Positions 45,122 to 56,133 of a DNA stretch of 64,000 bases are shown piece by piece. Numbering within the stretch: position 1 is the first letter of the stretch; the number at the start of each line of letters is the position of its first letter. The position numbers and the translations under genes are program-made. A model generated the notes under the pieces. The model searched no databases. It was not told where the DNA came from and saw nothing but the letters and a program-made list of their open reading frames with translations. The DNA comes from Flavobacterium sp. 90 (GTDB taxonomy: Bacteria; Bacteroidota; Bacteroidia; Flavobacteriales; Flavobacteriaceae), in contig NZ_SMGE01000001.1 of NCBI RefSeq assembly GCF_004339525.1, positions 5,828,001 to 5,892,000 on the forward strand, given 5' to 3'.

Positions 45122-47164
45122 TTACCGAACATAATACGGAATACTATACAAACATCTCACAGGTTTTCTATCTATCATTGCCGGAATCCAGTCTGGAGAT
45201 AATTTTAAGACTCTTTCTAATTCTTTTCCTGAACCATAACCAAAATCACGAATAATTTTTATCTCAGACAAACTGCCGTCTTTTTCAATTTTTATAGTTG
45301 CAAAAACTCCTCCTCTGGGCGATTCGTCATCAAATAATAATTCTTTTGGTGTAATATAATTTTTCGTTAAAAAAAAATGAAATTTTTCAATTCCTCCCGG
45401 AAATGTTGGTCTTATCTCTACTTCAGAAACTGAAAAAACCCGATTTTCCTCAAACTGTTTCTTTTTGTCCTGTGTAATTGATTTCTGAAGCACAATTGTT
45501 CTCTTATTTCCATACTTTTTAGCAAGATCAATTGGTTCAAAAGCCGGGTCCCATTTACGGTCAAATACTTTTCCTAAAAAACGATACGAAATTTCGTCTG
45601 AGATTTTTACAAGCCAAAAACCTTCTGAATTTTTAAATAAATAAAAATCCGAAATTGGCGTTGAATCATTGCCGCAGAAACCACCTCTATATCCAGAAAA
45701 ACAAGCCAGTAATTCTATAGCTGTACTTTTAATAATCTTTACATTTCGGCAGTACAAGTAGTTTTTATCGATTAAAAATATATTGAGCGTTCGTGCAGAT
45801 TTTGCATCAATATCTTTCAGTATTTTTATTTTGTGATCGCGTTCTTCATAATAAAGAACAACATTTTTATCTTTATAATATTTCATGCTTTGATCCATTG
45901 CTACGAATGTTTCTGCATCAAATCCGGTTTTTTTATTATCACAGTAAATACGATCATTCATTTTAGAAAAACTAAAATCAATAATAACCTTATTGGAACC
46001 GTCAAAATCATCAATATCTTTTTTTTGTGCTTTTGCCAATGCCAGTTGCTTTTGACTTAAATTTTCGTAGAAAGATTTTGTGCGAGTTACATAAGCCTGA
46101 TTTTTATAAAATACAATCCCTGAAAAATAATTGTAAGCAGTATTCGTACTGCTTACTTTTTCGGTATATTTAAAAGGCAGTTTTTCAATTACATCTTTTT
46201 TCGATTCCTGATCATATCCTATTTCATAAATTCCGTTTTTATCATAAAAACAAGCTGAATTAAAATAGAATCCGAAAGAAGGCAGATCAACTATTTTATA
46301 AATTTCATCACCATCTCTAAAAAGATTTTTTCCGTCAGTAATGTAACGGTCTTGATTATTAACACTCCAGACTTTAATTTGGCTGCGTTTATCTAGCTGC
46401 ATTCGTGTTTTCCTTCCCTGATAATATACATCGTTCTTATATCTTGTATAACTTCCTGATAGCGCTTGTAAGGAGTCAGGATTCATGTCATCAACCAGAT
46501 GTTCCCTATTAAAAACGAACTTTTTTGTTTTAAAAAAATCATAATTCACATATTGATACGGTTCTTTACCAAAAGAAGCAATTTCGCCTTTGGAATACAT
46601 ATGATTTTTATCGTGACAAAAATCATTCGGATTAGTATTTGCCGATGCGCCATCAGAACCTTCAATCTTTTTATCGAAGTAATAAATATAATTTTTGTCT
46701 TTAAAATATAAAACCTGATCCTCCCTACTCAAATTTTTACTGGGATTAGCCTGAAAAGTTGCTACATCAATGCCTTTTAATTCGGTTGAATTTTTGAATA
46801 CTTTATACTTTGTTTTCCACAAAAAATCCATTTCTTGATTCGTTCCTAAAACGGTAAAACCTAAAGTATCTGTATTAATAAATTCTCCTTTGACATAGAT
46901 TCCGTTTTTATCAAATGCAAAAGCAGATTCTTTATTTTCTTTAATCGAAAAAGAAGCTAAATCAGGATAAATAACCATATGTGTGCAATAGTCCTGATAA
47001 ACCACATAATCTTTGTTGATGATGTACGCTGGATTTTCAACAAAATTGCATCCTCCAGATCCGTATTCTACTTTTAATGCCGGATCTGCCAATGCCGGAA
47101 TACTACTGTTTTGACAGCTAAATAACAATCCTAAACTAATGGTTATAAAAAACTTTCTTATCAT
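45122..47164 (-). CDS. DKNYY-repeat lipoprotein with TonB-like C-terminal domain
   Basis: This 680-residue protein has a lipoprotein signal (lipobox LLFSC). The body contains at least seven DKN-type units (DKNYVVY, DKNGIYV, DKNYIYY, DKNHMYS, DKNGIYE, DKNVVLY, DKNYLYC), the DKNYY family pattern. The last ~100 residues (RPTFPGGIEKFHFFL, FATIKIEKDGSLSEIKI, SPDWIPAMIDRKPVR) are a TonB C-terminal domain as found in Bacteroidota energy-transducer-like proteins. It is probably outer-membrane or periplasmic with a protein-contact role. The function is not established. Confidence 0.8.
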   Translation of the reverse strand: MIRKFFITISLGLLFSCQNSSIPALADPALKVEYGSGGCNFVENPAYIINKDYVVYQDYCTHMVIYPDLASFSIKENKESAFAFDKNGIYVKGEFINTDTLGFTVLGTNQEMDFLWKTKYKVFKNSTELKGIDVATFQANPSKNLSREDQVLYFKDKNYIYYFDKKIEGSDGASANTNPNDFCHDKNHMYSKGEIASFGKEPYQYVNYDFFKTKKFVFNREHLVDDMNPDSLQALSGSYTRYKNDVYYQGRKTRMQLDKRSQIKVWSVNNQDRYITDGKNLFRDGDEIYKIVDLPSFGFYFNSACFYDKNGIYEIGYDQESKKDVIEKLPFKYTEKVSSTNTAYNYFSGIVFYKNQAYVTRTKSFYENLSQKQLALAKAQKKDIDDFDGSNKVIIDFSFSKMNDRIYCDNKKTGFDAETFVAMDQSMKYYKDKNVVLYYEERDHKIKILKDIDAKSARTLNIFLIDKNYLYCRNVKIIKSTAIELLACFSGYRGGFCGNDSTPISDFYLFKNSEGFWLVKISDEISYRFLGKVFDRKWDPAFEPIDLAKKYGNKRTIVLQKSITQDKKKQFEENRVFSVSEVEIRPTFPGGIEKFHFFLTKNYITPKELLFDDESPRGGVFATIKIEKDGSLSEIKIIRDFGYGSGKELERVLKLSPDWIPAMIDRKPVRCLYSIPYYVR

Positions 47165-47236
47165 CGATTTTTGTTTAGTAGAAAAAGCTTTTGAATTTTG
47201 AACTTTTCATAGAAGTAAAAAAACAAAATTTATTTC

Positions 47237-47321
47237 ATTACAAGAGTACTGAAACCAAAATCTTTAAAGTAAATTTCCTTCTTATAAATATAGAGGCGCA
47301 AAAACCAGAAAAGGTTGGGAA
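47237..47321 (+). repeat. 85-bp direct repeat, left copy
   Basis: It matches 51434-51518 with one difference (CCAGAA versus CCGGAA). Both copies keep the same reading frame open (residues FKVNFLLINIEAQKPEK), so both are probably relics of one gene. It lies downstream of the oxidoreductase operon. Confidence 0.8.
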
Positions 47322-47355
47322 GTCATAAAATTTAACCAACTAATAAAGGTTTTTT

Positions 47356-47931
47356 TTATTCAGGTCTGCTTATTCCTAAGTTTTCTTTTTTATATAAATC
47401 AGGCTCATCAATGATTTTAGAAATAAAAAGCGCAATACTTTTTCTGGAAACTGCAGATCCCGTTTCGGCAGTTCCTTTTCTGGTTATGATATAATCAATT
47501 TCATTACCATTGGTAAACCAATCCGGACGTAAAATGGTATAATCTAAACCTGATTCCTCTACAATATCCGCCAATTTTCTGTAAGGTAACAAAACAGATT
47601 TCAAAGGTGTATCGTAAATGCCTATTGAACTTATGGCAATGATGCGGGTTATCTCATTTTCCTGCATCGATTTGACAATATTTTTTATCATTGGCTCAAG
47701 ATTACCTGCAAGGTTTACGTATACAATCTCTTGTCCGGTAATAGCTTTATTTACATCATTGTAATTCAATGCATCTCCTTCAATAATACTACAATCTTCA
47801 GATTCACTTTTTGACAAGCTATTTTTGTTTCGCAGAAACAAGGTAAGGTCAATATTTCCAAGTTCTTTTATTGCTCCAATTACATACTTTGCCAGACTCC
47901 CGCCAGCGCCTATAATAATAACTTTTATCAT
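47356..47931 (-). CDS. NAD(P)-binding atypical SDR (NmrA-like)
   Basis: This 191-residue protein has an N-terminal Rossmann motif IIGAGGSLAKYVIGAI and later VYVNLAGN and YTILRPDWFTN, typical of atypical SDR/NAD(P)H-binding proteins (PF13460). These usually act as redox sensors or reductases. It is last in a four-gene minus-strand operon, 28 bp after the SDR. Confidence 0.85.
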   Translation of the reverse strand: MIKVIIIGAGGSLAKYVIGAIKELGNIDLTLFLRNKNSLSKSESEDCSIIEGDALNYNDVNKAITGQEIVYVNLAGNLEPMIKNIVKSMQENEITRIIAISSIGIYDTPLKSVLLPYRKLADIVEESGLDYTILRPDWFTNGNEIDYIITRKGTAETGSAVSRKSIALFISKIIDEPDLYKKENLGISRPE

Positions 47932-47959
47932 ATTTATTTTTTACTGTTGAAATATCAAT

Positions 47960-48799
47960 TTATTCTGCATTAGGATTAAGTTCTCCGTACCAATAAGCCG
48001 ATGTTACACCGCCATCCATTAAGAAATCACTTCCTGTTATAAAAGCGCCGTCTCTGCCCATTAACAAAGCTCCTAAAACCCCTACTTCATCAGGAGTTCC
48101 CGCTCTTCCAACAGGAGAAATTTCCAACATTTTGCGATAACCTTCTCCTCTGGGGCCATTTAATTCATCATTGGCAAGCGGAGTAATAATTATCCCCGGA
48201 CTAATCGTATTGATTCTTGCGCCTCGTTTCCCCCAACGCACTGCTTCTGCTTTCGCTCTAAGTGAATTTCCTCTTTTTGATAATTGATAAGCATATAATG
48301 AACCATCAACTGCATCAGATTGCAAAAAAGGAAGCAATAATAACTCTTCTGTTGGTGTAGTTGCCAGCGCTTTATCCTGCTTGGGCGTTAAAGATGGTAA
48401 TCGATGTCCGGATTGTGATGCGATTACAACTCCTGATCCTCCCTCTTCAATAGCATTTCCAAATTCTTCTAAAATCAAAGCTGTGCCGTACAAATCCACT
48501 TTGAATATTGTAGATGGCGATGCCTGAGATGGCGAAACTCCAGCTGCATGGATTAATCCCGTAATTCCTCCAATAGATTTAGCGGTATCAACAAGCGCCA
48601 AAACTGATTCTCTTGATGAAATATTGACAATTGTTGTACTAACGTCAAATCCTGCATCAGAGAGCACTTTTGCTGCAGCATCATTATTTTCCTGATGAAG
48701 ATCTGCAAGTAAAATATGTTTTCCTGAACCCACTCTTCGGGCAATCGCCTGACCAATAGACCCGGCACCAATAACTACAATAACTGATTTTTTTCTCAT
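47960..48799 (-). CDS. SDR-family oxidoreductase
   Basis: This 279-residue protein starts with a Gly-rich cofactor motif (GAGSIGQAIARR). It has IHAAGVSPSQ, the catalytic Tyr-Lys pair in YQLSKRG, and the C-terminal ITGSDFLMDGGVTSAYWYG typical of classical SDRs. It probably reduces or oxidises a carbonyl substrate with NAD(P). It is third in the operon, 24 bp after the NTF2-like gene. Confidence 0.9.
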   Translation of the reverse strand: MRKKSVIVVIGAGSIGQAIARRVGSGKHILLADLHQENNDAAAKVLSDAGFDVSTTIVNISSRESVLALVDTAKSIGGITGLIHAAGVSPSQASPSTIFKVDLYGTALILEEFGNAIEEGGSGVVIASQSGHRLPSLTPKQDKALATTPTEELLLLPFLQSDAVDGSLYAYQLSKRGNSLRAKAEAVRWGKRGARINTISPGIIITPLANDELNGPRGEGYRKMLEISPVGRAGTPDEVGVLGALLMGRDGAFITGSDFLMDGGVTSAYWYGELNPNAE

Positions 48800-48823
48800 G
48801 CTTTCATTTTTTAATTTACTTGT

Positions 48824-50282
<1,459 letters not shown>

Positions 50283-50419
50283 TTATATTATTAGATCTAA
50301 TTATTAAGACAGTACAAATTTCCATCAATACTAAATGATCTTTATAATACATCTTACGGTAATTATTACCATTTTTACTGATTTGCATAATCAGGTTAAC
50401 TTACTAAGAATCTGAGTGC

Positions 50420-50427
50420 TATATTTG
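50420..50427 (+). promoter_or_regulatory. -7 element (TATATTTG) of the AraC gene
   Basis: TATATTTG fits TAnnTTTG and is 25 bp upstream of the AraC start codon. A TTTG at 50392-50395 may be the -33 box although the spacing is long. Confidence 0.55.
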
Positions 50428-50452
50428 TACTAATAAATTTAAAGAAGGCAAA

Positions 50453-51349
50453 ATGGGACACATTATAGAAGTCGAAAAAGTTTCGCAGTACAACGAACTT
50501 AAAGGCGTTGAAACACAGCATCCTTTAATAAGTGTTTTCAACAATTCAGCAACAAAAGCACTGCCAAATAACAGTCGTATGCACTTTGGTCTTTATGCTA
50601 TTTTTTTGAAAGATGGAAAATGCGGTGAATTAAAATACGGACGAAATAATTATGATTATGATGATGGAACAATGGTTTTTATTGCGCCGGGACAAGTCAT
50701 AGAAGTCAACAATCAAATTGATTACCAGCCTTCGGGTATGGCGCTTCTATTTCATCCTGATTTAATAAAAGCAACTTCTTTAGGAAAGCAAATGAATCAA
50801 TATTCTTTTTTTTCATATGATTCAAACGAAGCTCTTCATCTGTCTTTAAAAGAGCAGCAGATTATTAAAGATTTATTCGATAAATTACAGTACGAACTAA
50901 GCCAGTCTATTGACAAACACAGCAAAAGTATCATCACAAACAATATAGAACTTCTGCTTAATTATTGTATCCGTTTTTATGACAGACAGTTTATAACCAG
51001 AGAAAACATCAATACTGATATCTTATCAAAATTTGAAAATCTGCTGAATGATTATTTTCTATCAGAAATTGCACAAGAAACCGGACTTCCGCTTGTAGGT
51101 TATTTTGCAGATCATTTACATCTTTCTCCTAATTATTTTGGTGATTTAATCAAAAAAGAAACCGGTAAAACGGCACAGGAACATATTCAATTGAAATTAA
51201 TAAGTCTTGCTAAAGAAAGGATTTTTAACACTAACAAATCTATGAGTCAAATCGCTTTTGAACTGGGTTTTAAATATCCGCAACATTTTAATCGAATGTT
51301 CAAAAAAAACACCGGATATACTCCTATAGAATATAGAAATCTGAATTAA
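50453..51349 (+). CDS. AraC-family regulator, paralogue of the one at 6994
   Basis: This 298-residue protein has an N-terminal sensor domain (about 1-170; FIAPGQVIEVN, GMALLFHPDLIKAT) and a C-terminal AraC HTH pair (about 200-296; LSPNYFGDLIKKE, then MSQIAFELGFKYPQHFNRMFKK and TPIEYR). It is divergent from the aldo/keto reductase operon, the classical layout for a local activator of a reductase cassette. Confidence 0.92.
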   Translation: MGHIIEVEKVSQYNELKGVETQHPLISVFNNSATKALPNNSRMHFGLYAIFLKDGKCGELKYGRNNYDYDDGTMVFIAPGQVIEVNNQIDYQPSGMALLFHPDLIKATSLGKQMNQYSFFSYDSNEALHLSLKEQQIIKDLFDKLQYELSQSIDKHSKSIITNNIELLLNYCIRFYDRQFITRENINTDILSKFENLLNDYFLSEIAQETGLPLVGYFADHLHLSPNYFGDLIKKETGKTAQEHIQLKLISLAKERIFNTNKSMSQIAFELGFKYPQHFNRMFKKNTGYTPIEYRNLN

Positions 51350-51409
51350 ATTTTAATTATAAAAGTTCCAAAATCAAATAATTTTGATGATTTGTAATTA
51401 AGGGAAATT

Positions 51410-51576
51410 TTATTCCGTTAGAGAAACAATCAGATTACAAGAGTACTGAAACCAAAATCTTTAAAGTAAATTTCCTTCTTATAAATATAGAGGCGCAAAA
51501 ACCGGAAAAGGTTGGGAAAGCATTTTGGTTTATTATTAATGCTTTTGAACCTACAGCAAAAGAAGATGAAATATAG
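51410..51576. pseudogene. Gene graveyard: two truncated gene ends and an 85-bp repeat
   Basis: On the minus strand 51410-51432 encodes the tail LIVSLTE-stop, matching the tail MIVSLTE-stop of the 186-residue gene at 56134. On the plus strand 51433-51576 stays open for 47 codons to TAG and contains the 85-bp repeat. Neither has a start. Nothing else is recognised in 51350-51688. Confidence 0.5.
51434..51518 (+). repeat. 85-bp direct repeat, right copy
   Basis: It is the partner of 47237-47321. The two copies bracket the oxidoreductase operon and its AraC gene, in the same orientation and about 4.2 kb apart. Confidence 0.8.
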
Positions 51577-51688
51577 AAGTATTTTTTTAGCTAAAAGTTT
51601 ATAAAACATAAGTGGCCGGAATTTCTCCCGACCACCACTAATTTATAGTATTCCCTTTTTTTAAGATGACATAAATTATTATAATTTA

Positions 51689-53308
51689 TTATTTTTTTGG
51701 ATCGACACTTAAAGGTGGCAGTGCCAAATGTTTACTATTTAATAATTCTTTAGCTTGTTCAATTGTTCTGAATTTTCCAATTTCCAATGGTCCGCCATAT
51801 GCACCGCTTTGTTGAGGTCTTGGAGGTGACGCAGCATAAGTTTTCATCAGCTCAATAATAACCTGATCGAATATTACCATTGTCCATGTTTTTTCGGTAA
51901 AACTATTCATGAACAGATCGTAACGTTCCTGAGGATCTTGCCATAAATCATAAACAGCAGGAACTGTTGCTACATAAGTTTGATCGCCTCTCCAGCCCAA
52001 TTGCTGACCTGGTGTATCGCTTCCTGCCTGAGCTCCGTTATCTCCACGAGTATTAAATACTGCTTTCCATTTTCCGATGCGCACAGCTCCGGGAGACAAT
52101 TCGTTTTCTGTAAAATAAAACCATCTGTCACGAAGCGGTTTTCCTTTTTTGAATAAAACATTAGACATATCATAGCTATCAAAAACTATAGGCTTGCCTT
52201 CTCTGTCATTTTTTGGAAGTTCGACACCGGCAAGACCTGCAAATGTTGCCATTAAATCTAAACCTCCCACAATGTCATGACTTACACTTCCGGCTTCAAT
52301 TTGTCCAGGCCACCATGCAATCGCCGGTACACGGCTTCCTCCTTCTCTATCAGTTCCTTTAGATCCTCTAAACGGAGTATATCCAGCATCTGGATGAACA
52401 TCTTGCCAGGCGCCATTGTCAACTGTATAAATCACGATCGTATTATCTGCAATCCCCAGCTCTCGAATTTTATCCATTATACGACCTACGTTATAATCCA
52501 TTTCTACAACGGCATCGCCATATTTGCTTTTTGCCGGAGATTTACCCGCGAATTGTTTTGACGGTAAATTAGGCTGATGATTTTTTGCAAAATTGATACA
52601 CATAAAAAATGGATCTTTTGACTTACCATATTCATCAAGCTGTTTCAAATTATTATCTACCATATTTATGTCTAATTCGGCAATATTTTCTTCTGTTACC
52701 GGACCTGTATCACGTGCTGGTTTTCCTGCTTCTCCTTCAAGAATACCTTTTGTTGCTTTTTTTATATAATCAGAAATTTCAGGAGCCATATCAGGATTCC
52801 ACGATGGAAAACAATACGTATAGGCATTTAAATGGTACAAAACTACATTTTGCATTTTATCAAAACCATGTGCGATTGGCATGGCATAATCAGCTTCGCC
52901 TAAGTGCCATTTTCCTGAAAAATAAGTTTTGTAATTTGCTTTTTTCAATACAGATGCCAAAGTCCATTCCGCTGCAGGAAGTCCGCCTCCTTCACCCTGA
53001 AAAGCAACGGTTGTCATACCACTTCGATTTGGGATTCTTCCTGTAATCATTGCCGCTCTTCCCGGCGTACAGCTTGGCTGCCCGTAAAAGGACCAGAATT
53101 GCATTCCTTCTTTTGCCATTCTATCCAAATTTGGAGTCGGCATTCCGCGGCCTACACCTCCTCCATAAACGCCTAGATCTCCCCAACCGGTATCATCAGA
53201 AATCACCATAATAATATTAGGCTTCTTTTTGGTTTGTCCATTTATAATTCCAATAAAAATGAAACAGAACAAACTTGCAAAAATTAATTGTAAGCTACTT
53301 TTTTTCAT
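51689..53308 (-). CDS. Secreted arylsulfatase
   Basis: This 539-residue protein has an N-terminal signal peptide (hydrophobic to about residue 24). Metal-binding ISDDTGWGD is at about 36-44, and the sulfatase signature is at Cys80 in CTPGRAAMITGR, which needs formylglycine maturation. VDNGAW and the C-terminal PQERYDLFMNS segments are also typical. It is third in an operon with an outer-membrane-like protein and a DUF1254 protein, and is only distantly related to the arylsulfatase at 8243. Confidence 0.92.
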   Translation of the reverse strand: MKKSSLQLIFASLFCFIFIGIINGQTKKKPNIIMVISDDTGWGDLGVYGGGVGRGMPTPNLDRMAKEGMQFWSFYGQPSCTPGRAAMITGRIPNRSGMTTVAFQGEGGGLPAAEWTLASVLKKANYKTYFSGKWHLGEADYAMPIAHGFDKMQNVVLYHLNAYTYCFPSWNPDMAPEISDYIKKATKGILEGEAGKPARDTGPVTEENIAELDINMVDNNLKQLDEYGKSKDPFFMCINFAKNHQPNLPSKQFAGKSPAKSKYGDAVVEMDYNVGRIMDKIRELGIADNTIVIYTVDNGAWQDVHPDAGYTPFRGSKGTDREGGSRVPAIAWWPGQIEAGSVSHDIVGGLDLMATFAGLAGVELPKNDREGKPIVFDSYDMSNVLFKKGKPLRDRWFYFTENELSPGAVRIGKWKAVFNTRGDNGAQAGSDTPGQQLGWRGDQTYVATVPAVYDLWQDPQERYDLFMNSFTEKTWTMVIFDQVIIELMKTYAASPPRPQQSGAYGGPLEIGKFRTIEQAKELLNSKHLALPPLSVDPKK

Positions 53309-53353
53309 GATTTTAAATTTAATGATTATATAACTGCTTAATGTATGTTCGTA

Positions 53354-54163
53354 TTAATCTGCGCCACCATCAACACTGTCAAAAGTTTCTCTTTCTTTAG
53401 GTCGAATACTATATTTTACAGATACCATTGGCCCGTAGTAAACATCAAATTGGTTTCCGTTTGTACGAAGTTGCATTTGACCAATTATACCGCCCAGGAA
53501 GTGAAGATTGGGAGTTATACCGGCGGTATAATAAACCGATAATCTAAAAATGTCAAAATGTTCTTCGGCATAATCTTTCTTGGCAAACTTTAGCATAAGC
53601 TCTGCATAATACCCAATATTGGGCGCAAGAAATATGGGTTTTTCCTTCGTTTGAGCCAGAAAGTGATTTACACCAAATCTTGCTCTAATCCTTGGAATTA
53701 CTTGTTGCTGCCCGGTTCTGTCGTCGAAAAATTTAGTTTCAAAACGCACTTGTTCAAAGAGTGATCCTTTGGGCATGTTCTGGGTAAAAGTTCCCATCAA
53801 AATCAATCTGTTTTCGAGCGTTTCATAATTGCCCATTTCTTCAACCGCATACTTTTGATTGTGGGCATAACCAAGCCAAAATTTCATTTTTTCGAAACCT
53901 GAATAAACAATCCACGGTCTTACTACAACGCGCTGCGTATATTCAAACGGATTGGTGGTATTATAAGCGCCTTGTGTTACTAATTGAAAATCGACCTGAC
54001 CGCTTAAATGCCATTTATCGTATATGGGAAAAGCAATATCTCCTTCTGTAATAGAAGCCGGAATGAAACCCATGGTGTATGGTGCATCTAATTGTGCGTA
54101 TCCTGTTGATTTGCAAATAATAAAAAGGAGAATAGTAATCGTAGTCTTAATTTTATGCATCAC
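53354..54163 (-). CDS. Outer-membrane beta-barrel-like protein (DUF2490-like)
   Basis: This 269-residue protein has a cleavable signal peptide (to about residue 23, CKSTGYAQ). The rest has alternating aromatic beta-strands (WHLSGQVDFQLV, MKFWLGYAHNQKYA, LFEQVRFETKFF, IRARFGVNHFLA) typical of the DUF2490 family of small barrels. It sits between the DUF1254 and arylsulfatase genes (45 bp before the latter), so it may be a pore or assembly factor for a substrate used by both. Confidence 0.7.
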   Translation of the reverse strand: MMHKIKTTITILLFIICKSTGYAQLDAPYTMGFIPASITEGDIAFPIYDKWHLSGQVDFQLVTQGAYNTTNPFEYTQRVVVRPWIVYSGFEKMKFWLGYAHNQKYAVEEMGNYETLENRLILMGTFTQNMPKGSLFEQVRFETKFFDDRTGQQQVIPRIRARFGVNHFLAQTKEKPIFLAPNIGYYAELMLKFAKKDYAEEHFDIFRLSVYYTAGITPNLHFLGGIIGQMQLRTNGNQFDVYYGPMVSVKYSIRPKERETFDSVDGGAD

Positions 54164-54251
54164 TTTTTCTAATTAAAGTTTTGTGAATCAATTATTTCAT
54201 CAGGCAAAAAGATTTTTTTAGGTCTTTTACCGATTTTATTTTCTGAAACTT

Positions 54252-55745
54252 TTATTTCGATTTCACTACTGCAGGCGGATTCCAGCTGTCGTTTAATACC
54301 GCTTCTTCCGGCCAATAACATCTTACATATAAAGAGAAAATTTCTTTTGGTGCAGGAAGCCAATTGCTGACTTTATCTTCAGAAGGTCGTGTGTTTTGAA
54401 CATAAATGGTCAATGATCCATCGGCGTTCTTTTTTAGACTTTTATTTTTTGTTCCCAAAGAATATCTTTTAAGCTCATTTGGCGCGAAAAAATGTTCGGC
54501 ATTATACAATGTAAGCGACCAGAATCCTTTTACAGGAGGAAGTTGTCCGTTTGCAAATGTTACCGTATACTTGTTTGCTCCATTTAATCTTATAGCTCCT
54601 TCATCAAAATCCTGATAAAAATATCTGGTTTCATTTGGTTTATTTACAAAAATATTGGCTTTGGCACAGGAAAGTCGTGTTAAGTAATCGTACCCAAACT
54701 GTCCTCCGTTACGTTGTGTTGTCCAATTGTATTTTACAGGATATCCTACATTTGCAAATTGAAATAATGGCGTAACGTAATTTTTATCCGCATCAATTGC
54801 AGCGTTTATGGCAACTTGTTTTAGTTTTGGGTTTTTAGCCAATGCGTCCAAAAGTGCCTGCGCCTGTGCATAAAACCCTTCTTCTCCCGGCATTGGTGGA
54901 ACTTCCTTTAAAATATCAGATAATTGATCAAAGAATGTTTCAGGTTTTACCCATTTTGTTTCCGTTTTAGCACCATTTGGATCTGGTGGTGTTACTTTCG
55001 TTTTTTTCCAATCAGTTATTTTCATTTTACCATCAAAATCTTTCAGGGGATATAATCCAATTTGATTTATCAAAGGTTGTATCGCTTTTTTATCTACAGG
55101 ATCATCTGTTTGAAATACACGCGGAATTACAATTCCACGACTTGTTGTAGCTCTAAAAACTGCGGTAATTCCGTCAGGTACTTTACCATTCCAGTCTTTA
55201 TTAGCCAAGAGATAAAAACCAGGTTTTGTGCCATACATTTTGCCTAAACTCGCAAATCCGTCTGTACGCTGATCGCAAACCTGATATACCCAAAAACGAT
55301 CACCAAAATCCGGTACCTGAACTACAACCGGACCTAATGTAAGATCTAGTGGAGACAATCCGTATACAACATCCTGATTTGGGCAAGCGACTGCTCTTTC
55401 TGCTGGTTCTACATAATCATTTAACATACATAAATGATTTGGTGGCGCTAACGGAAGTACTCCTCCCGCATATATAGCTCCCGGAAGAGCTCTAAATGTT
55501 TCTACACGATTATGAATGTTTGTCAAAGGCCAGCCCCAGGCATAAACAGTAGTAGCAAGATTCTTTACAAATGCTTCTGTCATTATAGTATTAGGAACTG
55601 GTGGAGCCGGTAATTTTTTTGCTATTGCAGTATCTGCTGAAGTTACTGTAGAATCTGCTGATTCAGAACTTACTACCTTATCTTGTTTTTTGCAAGCTGC
55701 TAACAAGAACACTAAAGAAAATAATAAAAAGAGAGTTTTTTTCAT
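54252..55745 (-). CDS. DUF1254/DUF1214 lipoprotein
   Basis: This 497-residue protein has a lipoprotein signal (lipobox LLAAC, Cys18). The DUF1254 domain (about 60-190) has YAWGWPLTNIHNRVETFRAL, PNQDVVYGLSPLDLT and FGDRFWVYQVCDQRTDGF; the C-terminal DUF1214 part (about 365-485) has GFWSLTLYNAEHFF and NWLPAPK. The enzymatic role is unknown. It is first in the operon with the barrel protein and the arylsulfatase; a perfect 24-bp palindrome lies 168 bp upstream. Confidence 0.92.
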   Translation of the reverse strand: MKKTLFLLFSLVFLLAACKKQDKVVSSESADSTVTSADTAIAKKLPAPPVPNTIMTEAFVKNLATTVYAWGWPLTNIHNRVETFRALPGAIYAGGVLPLAPPNHLCMLNDYVEPAERAVACPNQDVVYGLSPLDLTLGPVVVQVPDFGDRFWVYQVCDQRTDGFASLGKMYGTKPGFYLLANKDWNGKVPDGITAVFRATTSRGIVIPRVFQTDDPVDKKAIQPLINQIGLYPLKDFDGKMKITDWKKTKVTPPDPNGAKTETKWVKPETFFDQLSDILKEVPPMPGEEGFYAQAQALLDALAKNPKLKQVAINAAIDADKNYVTPLFQFANVGYPVKYNWTTQRNGGQFGYDYLTRLSCAKANIFVNKPNETRYFYQDFDEGAIRLNGANKYTVTFANGQLPPVKGFWSLTLYNAEHFFAPNELKRYSLGTKNKSLKKNADGSLTIYVQNTRPSEDKVSNWLPAPKEIFSLYVRCYWPEEAVLNDSWNPPAVVKSK

Positions 55746-56133
55746 CGTATCAATTATTAAAATTTAGAAATAGAATACTGAATTTTTGGTACAAACTGAA
55801 TCCTAATTTAATTCTGAACTTTAGTTAAAAATCAGAGTTTTATATATTTTAATTTGCCTTATAATTCGCTCTTACTAAATTATATCTAATGCTTAAATGA
55901 AAATTTTTAAACATGTTTCAAATTATAATTTGAAACAAAGTTTACAGGCTTTACGAGAAAATTCAAATATTTGACGGTAGATTACAAATATTCTAAATCA
56001 ATACTCTTGATGTTTTATAACAGATGGACTTGCAGAATCAGGAATTAGAATAGCGATGTGTAAACATAAAATTCCAAAAAATCGATTTTGAAGTTTTCAT
56101 ACTTTCGATTTTAAGGTTTGGATAAGAGCTGTT
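55746..56133 (-). other. Upstream region of the DUF1254 operon
   Basis: This 388-bp non-coding gap contains the palindrome at 55914-55937 and otherwise AT-rich sequence. No RNA or extra gene recognised. Confidence 0.5.
55914..55937. promoter_or_regulatory. Perfect 24-bp palindromic operator candidate
   Basis: The half-sites TGTTTCAAATTA and TAATTTGAAACA are exact complements. The element matches 21 of 24 positions of the dyad upstream of the arylsulfatase at 8243. Both are followed by AACAAASTTT. A shared regulator of both sulfatase units is inferred. Confidence 0.7.
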
